A DNA stretch of 64,000 nucleotides. Origin: Sediminibacterium sp. Its GTDB lineage: Bacteria; Bacteroidota; Bacteroidia; Chitinophagales; Chitinophagaceae. Below, in pieces: positions 17,308 through 25,734 of the stretch (positions within the stretch are counted from its first letter, which is position 1; every line of letters begins with the position of its first letter). Location of the stretch: contig NZ_JAHVAA010000006.1 of the NCBI RefSeq assembly GCF_019264485.1, positions 226,887-290,886 of the forward strand, given 5' to 3'. A model generated the notes under the pieces. That model saw nothing but the letters and a program-made list of their open reading frames with translations, ran no database searches and was not told the DNA's origin. The position numbers and the translations under genes are program-made.

Positions 17308-17381
17308 TTTGATTTTTTGATCTTTGATTTTTTGATTTAGAACTATACTTAAATCAAAAAATCAAAGATCAAAAAATCAAA
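17308..17381. terminator. Perfect 32-bp inverted repeat between convergent genes, TTTGATnn words
   Basis: Arms 17308-17339 and 17350-17381 are exact reverse complements with a 10-nt loop. Each arm is built of TCTTTGA and TTTTTTGA words (7 and 8 nt). The left arm starts 2 nt after the stop of the barrel gene and the right arm contains the stop codon of nth (17377-17379). It should terminate both convergent transcripts. Confidence 0.85.
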
Positions 17382-18030
17382 CTTTTCTTCTCCCCTCTTT
17401 AGCATAATACCTGCACAATTCCGTAAGGCCACAGGATTCGCATTTAGGATTTCGCGCAAGACAGGTATATCTGCCGTGTAATATGAGCCAGTGATGTGCT
17501 TTATGCACCAGCCCTTCCGGAATATATTTAATCAATTCTTTTTCAACAGCCAGGGGGGTACTTGCTTTTTCAGTTACAAGCCCTAATCTTTTACTTACAC
17601 GAAACACGTGAGTATCAACGGCCATATTGGGTTGTTGATCTATTACACTGGTAATTACGTTTGCTGTTTTTCTTCCTACACCTGGCAACTTTACCAATTG
17701 CTCAACCGTCATCGGCACTTCACCATTAAATTGTTCCCGCAACATGTTGGCCATACCAATCAGGTGCTTGGTTTTGTTATTGGGGTAAGAAATGCTTTTG
17801 ATATAAGGAAAGAGTTCCTCAAAGCTTGCTTTCGATAATTCAGCCGCAGTAGGGTATTTAGCAAAGATGGCAGGTGTTGTCATATTCACCCTTTTATCTG
17901 TGCATTGTGCAGAGAGAATAACAGCTACCAATAACTGAAAAGGGTTATCATAAATCAATTCCGTCTCGGCAACCGGAATCTGTTCATTGAAATAATTAAT
18001 AACAGACGAATATCTTTCTTTTTTGGTCAT
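17377..18030 (-). CDS. nth: Endonuclease III (DNA glycosylase/AP lyase)
   Basis: A 217-residue base-excision repair enzyme that removes oxidised pyrimidines and nicks at abasic sites. The helix-hairpin-helix is LPGVGRKTANV with catalytic K121; the catalytic aspartate is D139 in AVDTHVFRV. These correspond to K120 and D138 of E. coli Nth. The C-terminal iron-sulfur loop C-x6-C-x2-C-x5-C (CLARNPKCESCGLTELC) is complete. I chose the ATG at 18028-18030 (MTKKERYS), 26 codons inside a longer open frame, because homologues begin there and the upstream codons overlap a promoter and palindrome. A -7 box TATATTTG lies at 18085-18092. The last codons fall in the shared terminator hairpin. Confidence 0.95.
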   Translation of the reverse strand: MTKKERYSSVINYFNEQIPVAETELIYDNPFQLLVAVILSAQCTDKRVNMTTPAIFAKYPTAAELSKASFEELFPYIKSISYPNNKTKHLIGMANMLREQFNGEVPMTVEQLVKLPGVGRKTANVITSVIDQQPNMAVDTHVFRVSKRLGLVTEKASTPLAVEKELIKYIPEGLVHKAHHWLILHGRYTCLARNPKCESCGLTELCRYYAKEGRRKV

Positions 18031-18084
18031 GCGTTTGAATAAACTCAAAAGTAAAGATATCATCGCGCGAATCGCCCAGTTTTG

Positions 18085-18092
18085 CAAATATA
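18085..18092 (-). promoter_or_regulatory. -7 box of nth
   Basis: TATATTTG on the minus strand is a full TAnnTTTG match, predicting a start near 18078 and a leader of about 48 nt. It sits at the outer edge of the 18090-18148 palindrome, whose arms would occupy the -10 to -60 zone. Confidence 0.55.
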
Positions 18093-18148
18093 TAAGCCAC
18101 AGATTCACAGATTATTGGTTTTCCCAGCTGTGAATCTGTGGCTTATAT
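18090..18148. repeat. 21-bp perfect inverted repeat between nth and the small protein gene
   Basis: Arms 18090-18110 and 18128-18148 are perfect complements (words GCCACAG and ATTCACAG) with a 17-nt loop. On the minus strand it follows the stop of the 18183-18416 gene by 34 nt and overlaps the nth promoter. A closely similar word set is found at 27684-27728. Confidence 0.8.
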
Positions 18149-18182
18149 CCTTTAATACCTGGTGGTAGTATCCAATAAAATG

Positions 18183-18416
18183 CTACTTCTTGCGAACCGC
18201 TTCCCGGGCATGTTGCATGATGGTTTTAACCGACAAAGGTGATGGCGATTTTAGTTTAAGCCCGTCTAACTGACGGATACTTCGTTTAAGAATACTGAGT
18301 TTTTCTGTTAATTCAATATCTCCCTCTTCCAGCGCTTCCTCGACTGCTTGTTGTATGCCGGGCGAACACTCTTTGTACAGGTACAATATCAAATCCTCTT
18401 CTTTGAATTTTTTCAT
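18183..18416 (-). CDS. Small protein, 77 residues, anti-sigma-like helical domain
   Basis: A short soluble, charged, helical protein. Its first half, EEDLILYLYKECSPGIQQAVEEAL, resembles the N-terminal helices of many Bacteroidota anti-sigma and related regulatory proteins (pattern DLxxYLYxExxxxxxxxVEExL, then a short run and LxxKLxxLK). It lacks Zn-binding cysteines and has no membrane segment. The C-terminus is basic (AREAVRKK). It stands alone on the minus strand between nth and divIC, with a 236-nt gap before it that holds no other gene I can support. It could be a small regulator of an unlinked sigma factor; that is a guess from resemblance only. Confidence 0.65.
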   Translation of the reverse strand: MKKFKEEDLILYLYKECSPGIQQAVEEALEEGDIELTEKLSILKRSIRQLDGLKLKSPSPLSVKTIMQHAREAVRKK

Positions 18417-18623
18417 AAAAGTTCTGTTAGCTGGGAGGATACGGTATATATTAAAACGGGAGGTGCTGCGCTATTATTGTAAAAGCTTTCTTAGTAAACA
18501 GTAAATTAGTCATTCTAAACAAAGATTTACTGAGAGGATTGCATAACAATCTGATAATCAAATAATTAAAATCTACTAAAAAGATTAGAAATTACACATT
18601 TTACACAATGGCTACCTTCCTAT

Positions 18624-18658
18624 CCTGTAACTTGTAGCTTGTTCCCTGGATCCTAATT
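18624..18658. repeat. Heptad block, CCTGTAA/CTTGTAG words, at the end of divIC
   Basis: Five tandem 7-nt words: CCTGTAA, CTTGTAG, CTTGTTC, CCTGGAT, CCTAATT. The last word covers the stop codon of the minus-strand divIC gene (18653-18655). No clear inverted partner. Confidence 0.65.
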
Positions 18659-18955
18659 TTTCTCTGCTGTGGAATCTTCAATAATAAAAATGTCTTCGCC
18701 TTCTTTTTTCATGAGGTAACGTTCGCGGGCAAATTTTTCGAGTGCGGCGGGATTACGCTGGATATCCTGAAGTTCCTGTTTGGTTTTACTGATTTCTTCG
18801 AGGTAATATTTTTTCTTGGCTTCTAATTTCTCAAGTTCTTTTCTGCGTTCGCGTTGCTGAAAAAAATCGCGCTGGTCAAAAAACAACATCCACACCACAA
18901 AAAAACCTCCTGCCAGCAGGTATTTGTTGGTAATAATGGAAGTGAATTTTTTCAT
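18653..18955 (-). CDS. Septum formation initiator family protein (FtsB/DivIC)
   Basis: A 100-residue bitopic membrane protein. Residues about 10-27 form one transmembrane segment. A long coiled coil follows (QQRERRKELEKLEAKKKYYLEEI), and then the family's conserved short motif NPAALEKFARERYLMKKEGE, typical of FtsB/DivIC. In other bacteria this protein joins FtsL and FtsQ in the divisome. It follows eno by 117 nt on the same strand, a pairing common in many bacteria, so both are probably co-transcribed. The intervening gap holds a heptad hairpin (18974-19063). The C-terminal acidic tail ending STAEKN is beyond the conserved part. Confidence 0.88.
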   Translation of the reverse strand: MKKFTSIITNKYLLAGGFFVVWMLFFDQRDFFQQRERRKELEKLEAKKKYYLEEISKTKQELQDIQRNPAALEKFARERYLMKKEGEDIFIIEDSTAEKN

Positions 18956-18973
18956 AGAGTAAAGCTAATAAAA

Positions 18974-19063
18974 AAGCATCAAGCTACAAGTTGCAAGCCA
19001 CAAGATGTATTTTTCTTGTAGCCTGTGCCTTGTAACTTGATGCTTGAATCTTGTAGCTTGAAT
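18974..19063. repeat. Heptad repeat pair, word AAGCTAC, inverted, between eno and divIC
   Basis: Left block 18974-19001: AAGCATC, AAGCTAC, AAGTTGC, AAGCCAC. Right block 19015-19063: CTTGTAG, CCTGTGC, CTTGTAA, CTTGATG, CTTGAAT, CTTGTAG, CTTGAAT, all at 7-nt steps. The two face each other across about 10 nt and could form a stem of about 31 bp with a few mismatches. It lies inside a likely operon, so it may tune divIC expression relative to eno. Confidence 0.88.
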
Positions 19064-19072
19064 CTTACCAAA

Positions 19073-20389
<1,317 letters not shown>

Positions 20390-20441
20390 TTAAGCTGGTA
20401 ACACAGGAATCGGTAACCTGACGCAATTTACACAAATAGTC

Positions 20442-20482
20442 ATTAGGAGGTAAATACTACTATTGTGTATTTACCTCCTAAT
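20442..20482. terminator. 15-bp perfect hairpin after the WG-repeat gene
   Basis: Arms 20442-20456 and 20468-20482 are exact complements with an 11-nt loop. It lies between the end of the WG-repeat gene (20533) and the start of eno (20365), both minus. No long T-run follows, so it may be a terminator or an RNA-stabilising stem. Confidence 0.6.
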
Positions 20483-20532
20483 TAACAAGCGTTCGTATGT
20501 AAATGAGTTTACTGAAGTTTTAAAAGGGCAAC

Positions 20533-22671
20533 CTAGTTGCCTGGTACAAGAATTGAGCGTATAATGGTATTGCCCACTTGTGTTACCTTTTTTAGCTCAC
20601 CTGCCTCCATAACAACTACTTTATCCTGGCTGTATCCCCGAATATTGGCAACCTTGCTAAATACGGAATAATACTTACTGCCATTTTTTACAAGATCAGT
20701 GAGTATATATCCTTCTGCTTTTTTCTCCTCCAACATTGAAGCCTCTACTTTGTCGGAAATAGAAAGTTTTTGTTGTGCATAATCAGTCCCTTTTGTCATC
20801 ACTACCAGCCATTTCCCTTTTCCACATGCCATATTTGTAATAGCATACCCTTGTTTCCATTTTTCATTAACCCATGTTTCTGGATAAACAGTTGTTCCGG
20901 CTGCGGAAACAATCTGAGAAGTAAACGGTGTGTTTTGTGAATAAACAGCTACCCATTCGTTATTGATAAAATTCAGGTAAGTAATAAGATTTTTATCCGA
21001 AGCCTTGTATTTTTCTCTAACACTTTCAATCATCGTTATATCTGTATTTCGTTTAGCCCAGCTTTGATCCGTATACCTGGCTTTACCCATTACCAGCGTA
21101 TATTCAACATCGCTCGTATCTGCTGATACCGTCAAGTCAATAATATAATAATTCTGATCCCAGTATTTTTTTATTGCAGCCTCAGGAAATGTTTTACTAC
21201 TCACTACTACTTGTTCTGACTGGGGAGCTTTATTAGTAGACAGAACAAAATGTTTCCCATCTTTCTGCTCTAACACTTCAGCAAATATTTTCATCATACT
21301 TTCCAAGTCCTCATCCGATAAGTTAAACTCCGATTTAGGTTTTTCGCTTTCCGGAATTTCAGATAACCGGCCTTTTTTATCTATGTACAGGTACTTACCA
21401 TCTTCTTTTACAATTGCTTTTTCATTTTTAAAATCCTCTGCACTCTCATATCGTGGAAAAATGGCCTCGTTTCCTTCTGTGTTAATATAACCCCATTTAT
21501 TATTTACCTGAACGGCTGCCATTCCATTTGAGAAATCCTCCACTTTTTCATATTTGGCTGCAGTAATCTCTTTACCAGAAGTATTTACAAAACCAAATTT
21601 AGCATTGGTGTAATACACGCCAGGTATATTCTTCTTGTAAATCGCTATCCCATCTTCACTGAAATTCCCTAATCCGTCATATTTAGGCTCAAGGATTTCT
21701 TTGCCATTTTGCAACGCTACCATTCCATACTTCTTATTCAACTCCACGCCACAATAACCATTCTTACACTCAAAAATTTTATCGTAACGCGCCTGGATAA
21801 TGATGTTGCCTTTCACGTCTATCATTCCTGTTTTATCTTTATAGATAACCAGTGCATACCCTTCATTTACTTCAGAAAAATTATCAATATCATCGAACTC
21901 AAATGGGATCGTTTCTCTGCCGCGTTGATCAATCATGCCGGTTTTGTCTTTCTTTTCAGCTATATACCAGCCTGTAGCATCGTCGAGATAAAGTGATTGA
22001 TAATTAAAAGAGATCAGTGTTTTTCCTGATTTATCAATAACCCCTGTCTTACCATTCCTTTCTACGACAGCTCGTCCATTTTCAAAAACACTTACACTTT
22101 CGAATTCAAATGGTAACTGTACCTGGTCAAGTGTATCAATATAACCCCATTTGCCTCCTTTTTTTGCGCCTATGAATCCCTCACCGTAATTGTGGATCAT
22201 ATCGTACTCGGGTGGAATAATTTCCTGACCGGCTTCGTTCAGATAGCCCCATTTTTTGTCTAGCACCATCATGCCCAATCCTTTATTATATCGTAGCAAG
22301 TCGTATTTACGTAAAGTCACCTGACGCCCCTTTTTATCGATCAGCCAGTTTTTTTTATTGCCAGACACAACAGCATATCCTTTATTGAAATTATTTCCGC
22401 CATCATACTCAAATGGCACCACAATACGGTTATTCTTATCGATATAACCAACTTTACCATTTTTTTTCACGGCTGAAACCCCTTCATAGAAACCATTAGC
22501 CGCTTCATATACCAGTTCTATTACCACTTCTCCCTGGGCATTGATAAAACCAGTTTTACCACTTTTGGTAACTTTTCGAAGTCCTTCACGGAGTGAATCA
22601 ATCTTATCGTATTTCTGGGATTTTGCTGACACCAATAACAACACAAACAAAAATGAGAGTACCTGTTTCAT
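20533..22671 (-). CDS. WG-repeat protein with plant casein-kinase-like C-terminal domain
   Basis: A 712-residue exported protein with a signal peptide (1-18, ending VSAKSQ). Residues about 30-435 carry roughly ten WG-type repeats (KxGYIDxxGxxxxPxxYDxxxxFxxGxAxV; for example KWGYIDTLDQVQLPFEF and KWGYINTEGNEAIFPRY). These repeats form beta-rich, probably ligand-binding arrays of unknown function. From about residue 490 the sequence changes to a second type of repeat: KKYWDQNYYIIDLTV, WVNEKWKQGYAITNMACG, KWLVVMTKGTDYAQQ, GYILTDLVKNG. From memory these resemble the C-terminal DUF7477-type domain of plant casein-kinase-1-like proteins (WxxGYxITxMA, VVMSKGTxYxQQ). Function unknown; the domain combination is the interesting part. 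It is flanked by terminator-like hairpins on both sides and appears monocistronic. Confidence 0.85.
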   Translation of the reverse strand: MKQVLSFLFVLLLVSAKSQKYDKIDSLREGLRKVTKSGKTGFINAQGEVVIELVYEAANGFYEGVSAVKKNGKVGYIDKNNRIVVPFEYDGGNNFNKGYAVVSGNKKNWLIDKKGRQVTLRKYDLLRYNKGLGMMVLDKKWGYLNEAGQEIIPPEYDMIHNYGEGFIGAKKGGKWGYIDTLDQVQLPFEFESVSVFENGRAVVERNGKTGVIDKSGKTLISFNYQSLYLDDATGWYIAEKKDKTGMIDQRGRETIPFEFDDIDNFSEVNEGYALVIYKDKTGMIDVKGNIIIQARYDKIFECKNGYCGVELNKKYGMVALQNGKEILEPKYDGLGNFSEDGIAIYKKNIPGVYYTNAKFGFVNTSGKEITAAKYEKVEDFSNGMAAVQVNNKWGYINTEGNEAIFPRYESAEDFKNEKAIVKEDGKYLYIDKKGRLSEIPESEKPKSEFNLSDEDLESMMKIFAEVLEQKDGKHFVLSTNKAPQSEQVVVSSKTFPEAAIKKYWDQNYYIIDLTVSADTSDVEYTLVMGKARYTDQSWAKRNTDITMIESVREKYKASDKNLITYLNFINNEWVAVYSQNTPFTSQIVSAAGTTVYPETWVNEKWKQGYAITNMACGKGKWLVVMTKGTDYAQQKLSISDKVEASMLEEKKAEGYILTDLVKNGSKYYSVFSKVANIRGYSQDKVVVMEAGELKKVTQVGNTIIRSILVPGN

Positions 22672-22746
22672 AGGGGGGATATAATAAAGTGACAGATTTT
22701 TACTTCATGAAAGTAACAGAAAAGGAGTATTCAGCAAGAGGTCGAA

Positions 22747-22774
22747 AAAAAATACACAGTTTTGTGTATTTTTT
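22747..22774. terminator. Bidirectional intrinsic terminator after gldA
   Basis: Twelve-base arms (22747-22758, 22763-22774) with a 4-nt loop and A/T tracts on both sides. It lies 27 nt after the gldA stop and before the WG-repeat gene start, so it should end the gldA transcript. Confidence 0.75.
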
Positions 22775-22800
22775 ATTACCCAGCGAATAGTTACAGGTGT

Positions 22801-23712
22801 TTACGCAATGGTTGTTAATGACCTGAATATTTTTTCAAGGCTGTTTTTTTCACTTTGCAGTGATACAATCTGAAGATTATAAGCCACTGCCAGATTTAAA
22901 AGATGTTTGCGAACCAGTTCAGGGTTTGAAGTATGTAAACGAAAAACCGAATCGCTGAGTTGGTCCACCTGGAAAACTGCCTGGAGACGTTCCAGCACTT
23001 CCATTTCTACAGTTTCGTTAAATTGTATTTGTAATATATGTCGGTCGTTTTGTTCTTCCTTAAGATTTGTCAATGTATCATTGGCCACAATATTCCCTTT
23101 ATTAATCACCACTACTTTATCGCAAATAGCTTCTACTTCCTGTAAAATATGTGATGAAAACAGTACGGTTTTATTGGCGCCCTGTAAACGAATTACATTG
23201 CGTATTTCTACAATCTGGTTAGGGTCAAGACCACTTGTGGGTTCATCGAGTATCAATACTTCGGGGTCATGTATTAATGCCGCAGCTAAGCCAACCCGTT
23301 GCTTATATCCCTTTGATAACTGCCCTGCTTTTTTATGTGCTTCGGGGCCTAGTCCGGTTAATTCAATTACATTGTTTATCGATTGATTCACCTGTTTTAA
23401 CCCATGAACGCCTGCAATAAATCCCAGGTATTCTTTTACATACATATCATAATACAATGGATTGGCTTCGGGCAGGTACCCGATTTTCTTTTTTGCGGAT
23501 AGCGGGTCTGTGGCAATATCAATTCCACATACTTTAAACGAACCGGCATCAGCAGACAGGTAGCCGGTTATGATTTTCATGGTTGTACTTTTCCCGGCAC
23601 CATTTGGGCCCAGAAAACCCAGTATGGTTCCCTTTTCTACTGAAAAGGAAATATCATTCACTGCCCTTTGTGTACCATATATTTTCGAGAGACCCCTGAT
23701 TTCAATAGACAT
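22801..23712 (-). CDS. gldA: Gliding-motility ABC transporter ATP-binding protein GldA
   Basis: A 303-residue ABC ATPase. Walker A is LGPNGAGKSTT (about 35-45), the signature motif LSKGYKQRVGLAAAL, Walker B VLILDEPTSGLD, and the switch histidine in LFSSHILQEVE. The N-terminal IEIRGLSKIYGTQRAVNDISF and IGYLPEANPLYYDMYVKEYL closely match GldA of Flavobacterium-type gliders, which works with GldF and GldG. Those partners are not in this window. GldA is also widespread in non-gliding Bacteroidota, so motility cannot be concluded. A -7-like box ends only 4 nt ahead of the ATG, suggesting a leaderless mRNA. Confidence 0.88.
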   Translation of the reverse strand: MSIEIRGLSKIYGTQRAVNDISFSVEKGTILGFLGPNGAGKSTTMKIITGYLSADAGSFKVCGIDIATDPLSAKKKIGYLPEANPLYYDMYVKEYLGFIAGVHGLKQVNQSINNVIELTGLGPEAHKKAGQLSKGYKQRVGLAAALIHDPEVLILDEPTSGLDPNQIVEIRNVIRLQGANKTVLFSSHILQEVEAICDKVVVINKGNIVANDTLTNLKEEQNDRHILQIQFNETVEMEVLERLQAVFQVDQLSDSVFRLHTSNPELVRKHLLNLAVAYNLQIVSLQSEKNSLEKIFRSLTTIA

Positions 23713-23716
23713 GCGG

Positions 23717-23749
23717 TAAAGGTATCAATTGAATTGTTTTCTGTGCAGA
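23717..23749 (-). promoter_or_regulatory. Candidate promoter of gldA, predicting a leaderless mRNA
   Basis: On the minus strand: TCTG (23746-23749), 21-nt spacer, TACCTTTA (23717-23724), each one base off consensus. The box ends 4 nt from the ATG, so transcription would start at or near the A of the start codon. Confidence 0.4.
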
Positions 23750-23799
23750 TAAAAATGGTAAGAAAAATTAAAAATGAATACGGCAACAACTATGCAGGT

Positions 23800-24021
23800 T
23801 TATACTTCTTTATCATATTCTCCTTTATATGCATAGTATCCAAATAAACTAAGACCGAATGCGATGGGAAGAAAAATCAACACAAATACGCCCCACTGTA
23901 CCCATGTATCTGCCGATGGTTTGGTTATAATTTCGTTTGCTGCCGTTCGTATCAGAAAGAAAACGGCCACTGGTCCTAAAACCATCCAAATAATGCCTGC
24001 TGCACGTTTCAATTGTTTCAT
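23800..24021 (-). CDS. Small two-TM protein, DUF6814-type
   Basis: A 73-residue membrane protein with two hydrophobic segments (about residues 8-27 and 43-63) and a short charged tail (YKGEYDKEV). It begins 1 nt after the stop of the MHS transporter, so translation is probably coupled. Its pattern (KRAAGIIWMVLGPVAVFFLI, then WVQWGVFVLIFLPIAFGLSLFGYYA) matches what I recall of DUF6814 proteins, which sit beside such transporters in Bacteroidota. It may be a subunit or stabiliser of the transporter. That role is inference from gene order. Confidence 0.78.
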   Translation of the reverse strand: MKQLKRAAGIIWMVLGPVAVFFLIRTAANEIITKPSADTWVQWGVFVLIFLPIAFGLSLFGYYAYKGEYDKEV

Positions 24022-24022
24022 A

Positions 24023-25543
24023 TCAGTGAATGGTTTTTTTATTACTTAAATATAATATACCTATTACAAGACATATACCTGCCACCATAATAGGATACAT
24101 GAGCCCTGCCAATTGATTACCTGTATAAATCGTTGTAAGCAATGTGGCAATAAAAGGAGTCAACCCTCCAAACACACCATTACCAATATGGTAAGGCAAC
24201 GACATTGAGGTATATCTTATTCTTGTTGGGAACAATTCTACAAGGAATGCTGCAATAGGCCCATACACCATTGTTACATAAACAATCATCAGAAATACTA
24301 TACCAACCATTTTCCAATAAATACCATCCCCCACTTCTTTCGAAACAGTAACCAGCGGCTTTATCGTTTTCTTTGCAGCATCAGCATATAAAGTATCTTT
24401 TGTACTTGTGTGAAGAGTTAAACCATCCGTAAAAAATTGTGTTTGTTTTATCACTCTCACAGAATCACCTGTACCCGGAACCGGCATTAGTGTAGCTATT
24501 TTTTTTGCCAGTGAGGTTTGCTCTGTTTTTTGCGCCGTGTCGCTTAACACCACCAGTTCCTTAAATAAGGGACGATAGGTAAGCACTGCCAGCAACATAC
24601 CGGCCAGCATGATCCATTTTCTTCCAATCTTATCGCTCCAATGACCAAAGAATACAAAAAAAGGTGTGCCAAAAACAATGGCCCATATTAAAATGGTACG
24701 CGACTGATCAAAATCAATTTTACAAACATTTTCGAGAAAAGACTGAGCATAGAACTGACCGGTATACCATACCACTCCCTGCCCCATGGTGGCACCAAAC
24801 AATGCCAATAAAACCATTTTCAGATTGGTCTTATTGCCAAAACTTTCTTTTAAAGGATTTGCTGATGTTTTACCCTCTGATTTCAGTTTGGAAAACAGTG
24901 GCGATTCCTGCATTTTCAACCGTATATAGATAGAAACAATGACGAGTACAATAGATAACAGAAATGGAATACGCCATCCCCAGTCATTGAATTTTGCAAT
25001 GGAAATTTGTTTGTCGGCATCGAGGCTGTGCCTGGTTAGCAAGATAACACCCAGTGAAACAAAAAGACCCAGTGTTGCAGTTGTTTGAATCCATGAAGTA
25101 AAATAACCTCTTCGGTGTGCAGGTGCATGTTCAGCTACATAAGTAGCAGCTCCTCCATATTCACCCCCAAGTGCCAGCCCCTGTAATAAACGTAATAACA
25201 ATACTATAATGGGTGCAGCAAAACCAATGCTTTCATAAGAAGGTACCAGTCCGATAGCAAAAGTTGAACCTCCCATCAATACAAGCGTCAATAAAAATGT
25301 ATATTTTCTTCCTACAATATCACCTAACCTGCCAAATACCAGTGCTCCGAATGGACGTACAATAAAGCCAGCAGCAAAAGTGGCCAGGGTTGACAACAAT
25401 GCTGCTGTAGGGTTGGTCTTGGGAAAAAACTGACCTGCTATAACGGTAGCGAGACTGCCAAAAATGTAAAAATCATACCATTCAATCAATGTACCCAATG
25501 AAGAAGCAGTAATGACTTTCCAGATACCCTGTTCTTTTTTCAT
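24023..25543 (-). CDS. MFS transporter, metabolite:H+ symporter (MHS) family
   Basis: A 506-residue, 12-TM transporter. The opening SSLGTLIEWYDFYIFGSLA and the loop motifs GALVFGRLGDIVGRKYTFL and LLQGLALGGEYGGAATYVAEHAP are classic for the MHS group (KgtP, ProP, ShiA relatives), which take up organic acids, betaine or similar compounds with protons. Between TM segments, about residues 330-405, lies a hydrophilic insertion of roughly 70 residues rich in Thr, Lys and Asp; standard MHS proteins have a short loop there. The gene is divergent from acs (25735) and overlaps closely with the DUF6814-type gene. Uptake of acetate or another short carboxylate is a reasonable guess from this context. Confidence 0.88.
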   Translation of the reverse strand: MKKEQGIWKVITASSLGTLIEWYDFYIFGSLATVIAGQFFPKTNPTAALLSTLATFAAGFIVRPFGALVFGRLGDIVGRKYTFLLTLVLMGGSTFAIGLVPSYESIGFAAPIIVLLLRLLQGLALGGEYGGAATYVAEHAPAHRRGYFTSWIQTTATLGLFVSLGVILLTRHSLDADKQISIAKFNDWGWRIPFLLSIVLVIVSIYIRLKMQESPLFSKLKSEGKTSANPLKESFGNKTNLKMVLLALFGATMGQGVVWYTGQFYAQSFLENVCKIDFDQSRTILIWAIVFGTPFFVFFGHWSDKIGRKWIMLAGMLLAVLTYRPLFKELVVLSDTAQKTEQTSLAKKIATLMPVPGTGDSVRVIKQTQFFTDGLTLHTSTKDTLYADAAKKTIKPLVTVSKEVGDGIYWKMVGIVFLMIVYVTMVYGPIAAFLVELFPTRIRYTSMSLPYHIGNGVFGGLTPFIATLLTTIYTGNQLAGLMYPIMVAGICLVIGILYLSNKKTIH

Positions 25544-25705
25544 ATAAGTTTACAACTTACTGCAAAGAAATGATTTCGCCAAGCAGACCACGATTGGCAG
25601 TGTTGATTTTAATGAATTGTCTATTACTTATTGAAGCTTCTATTACTTCAATAAAAAACGAACAGTCATTCGTATAAAGAAGGTTTTCATCGGCTGTTCA
25701 TCACG

Positions 25706-25713
25706 TATATTTA
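25706..25713 (+). promoter_or_regulatory. Probable -7 box of acs
   Basis: TATATTTA, one base off TAnnTTTG, predicting a start near 25719 and a 15-nt leader. The 191-nt divergent region 25544-25734 also must hold the MHS transporter promoter, which I cannot place. Confidence 0.4.
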
Positions 25714-25734
25714 TAGCCTGAAAATTCGATTGAC

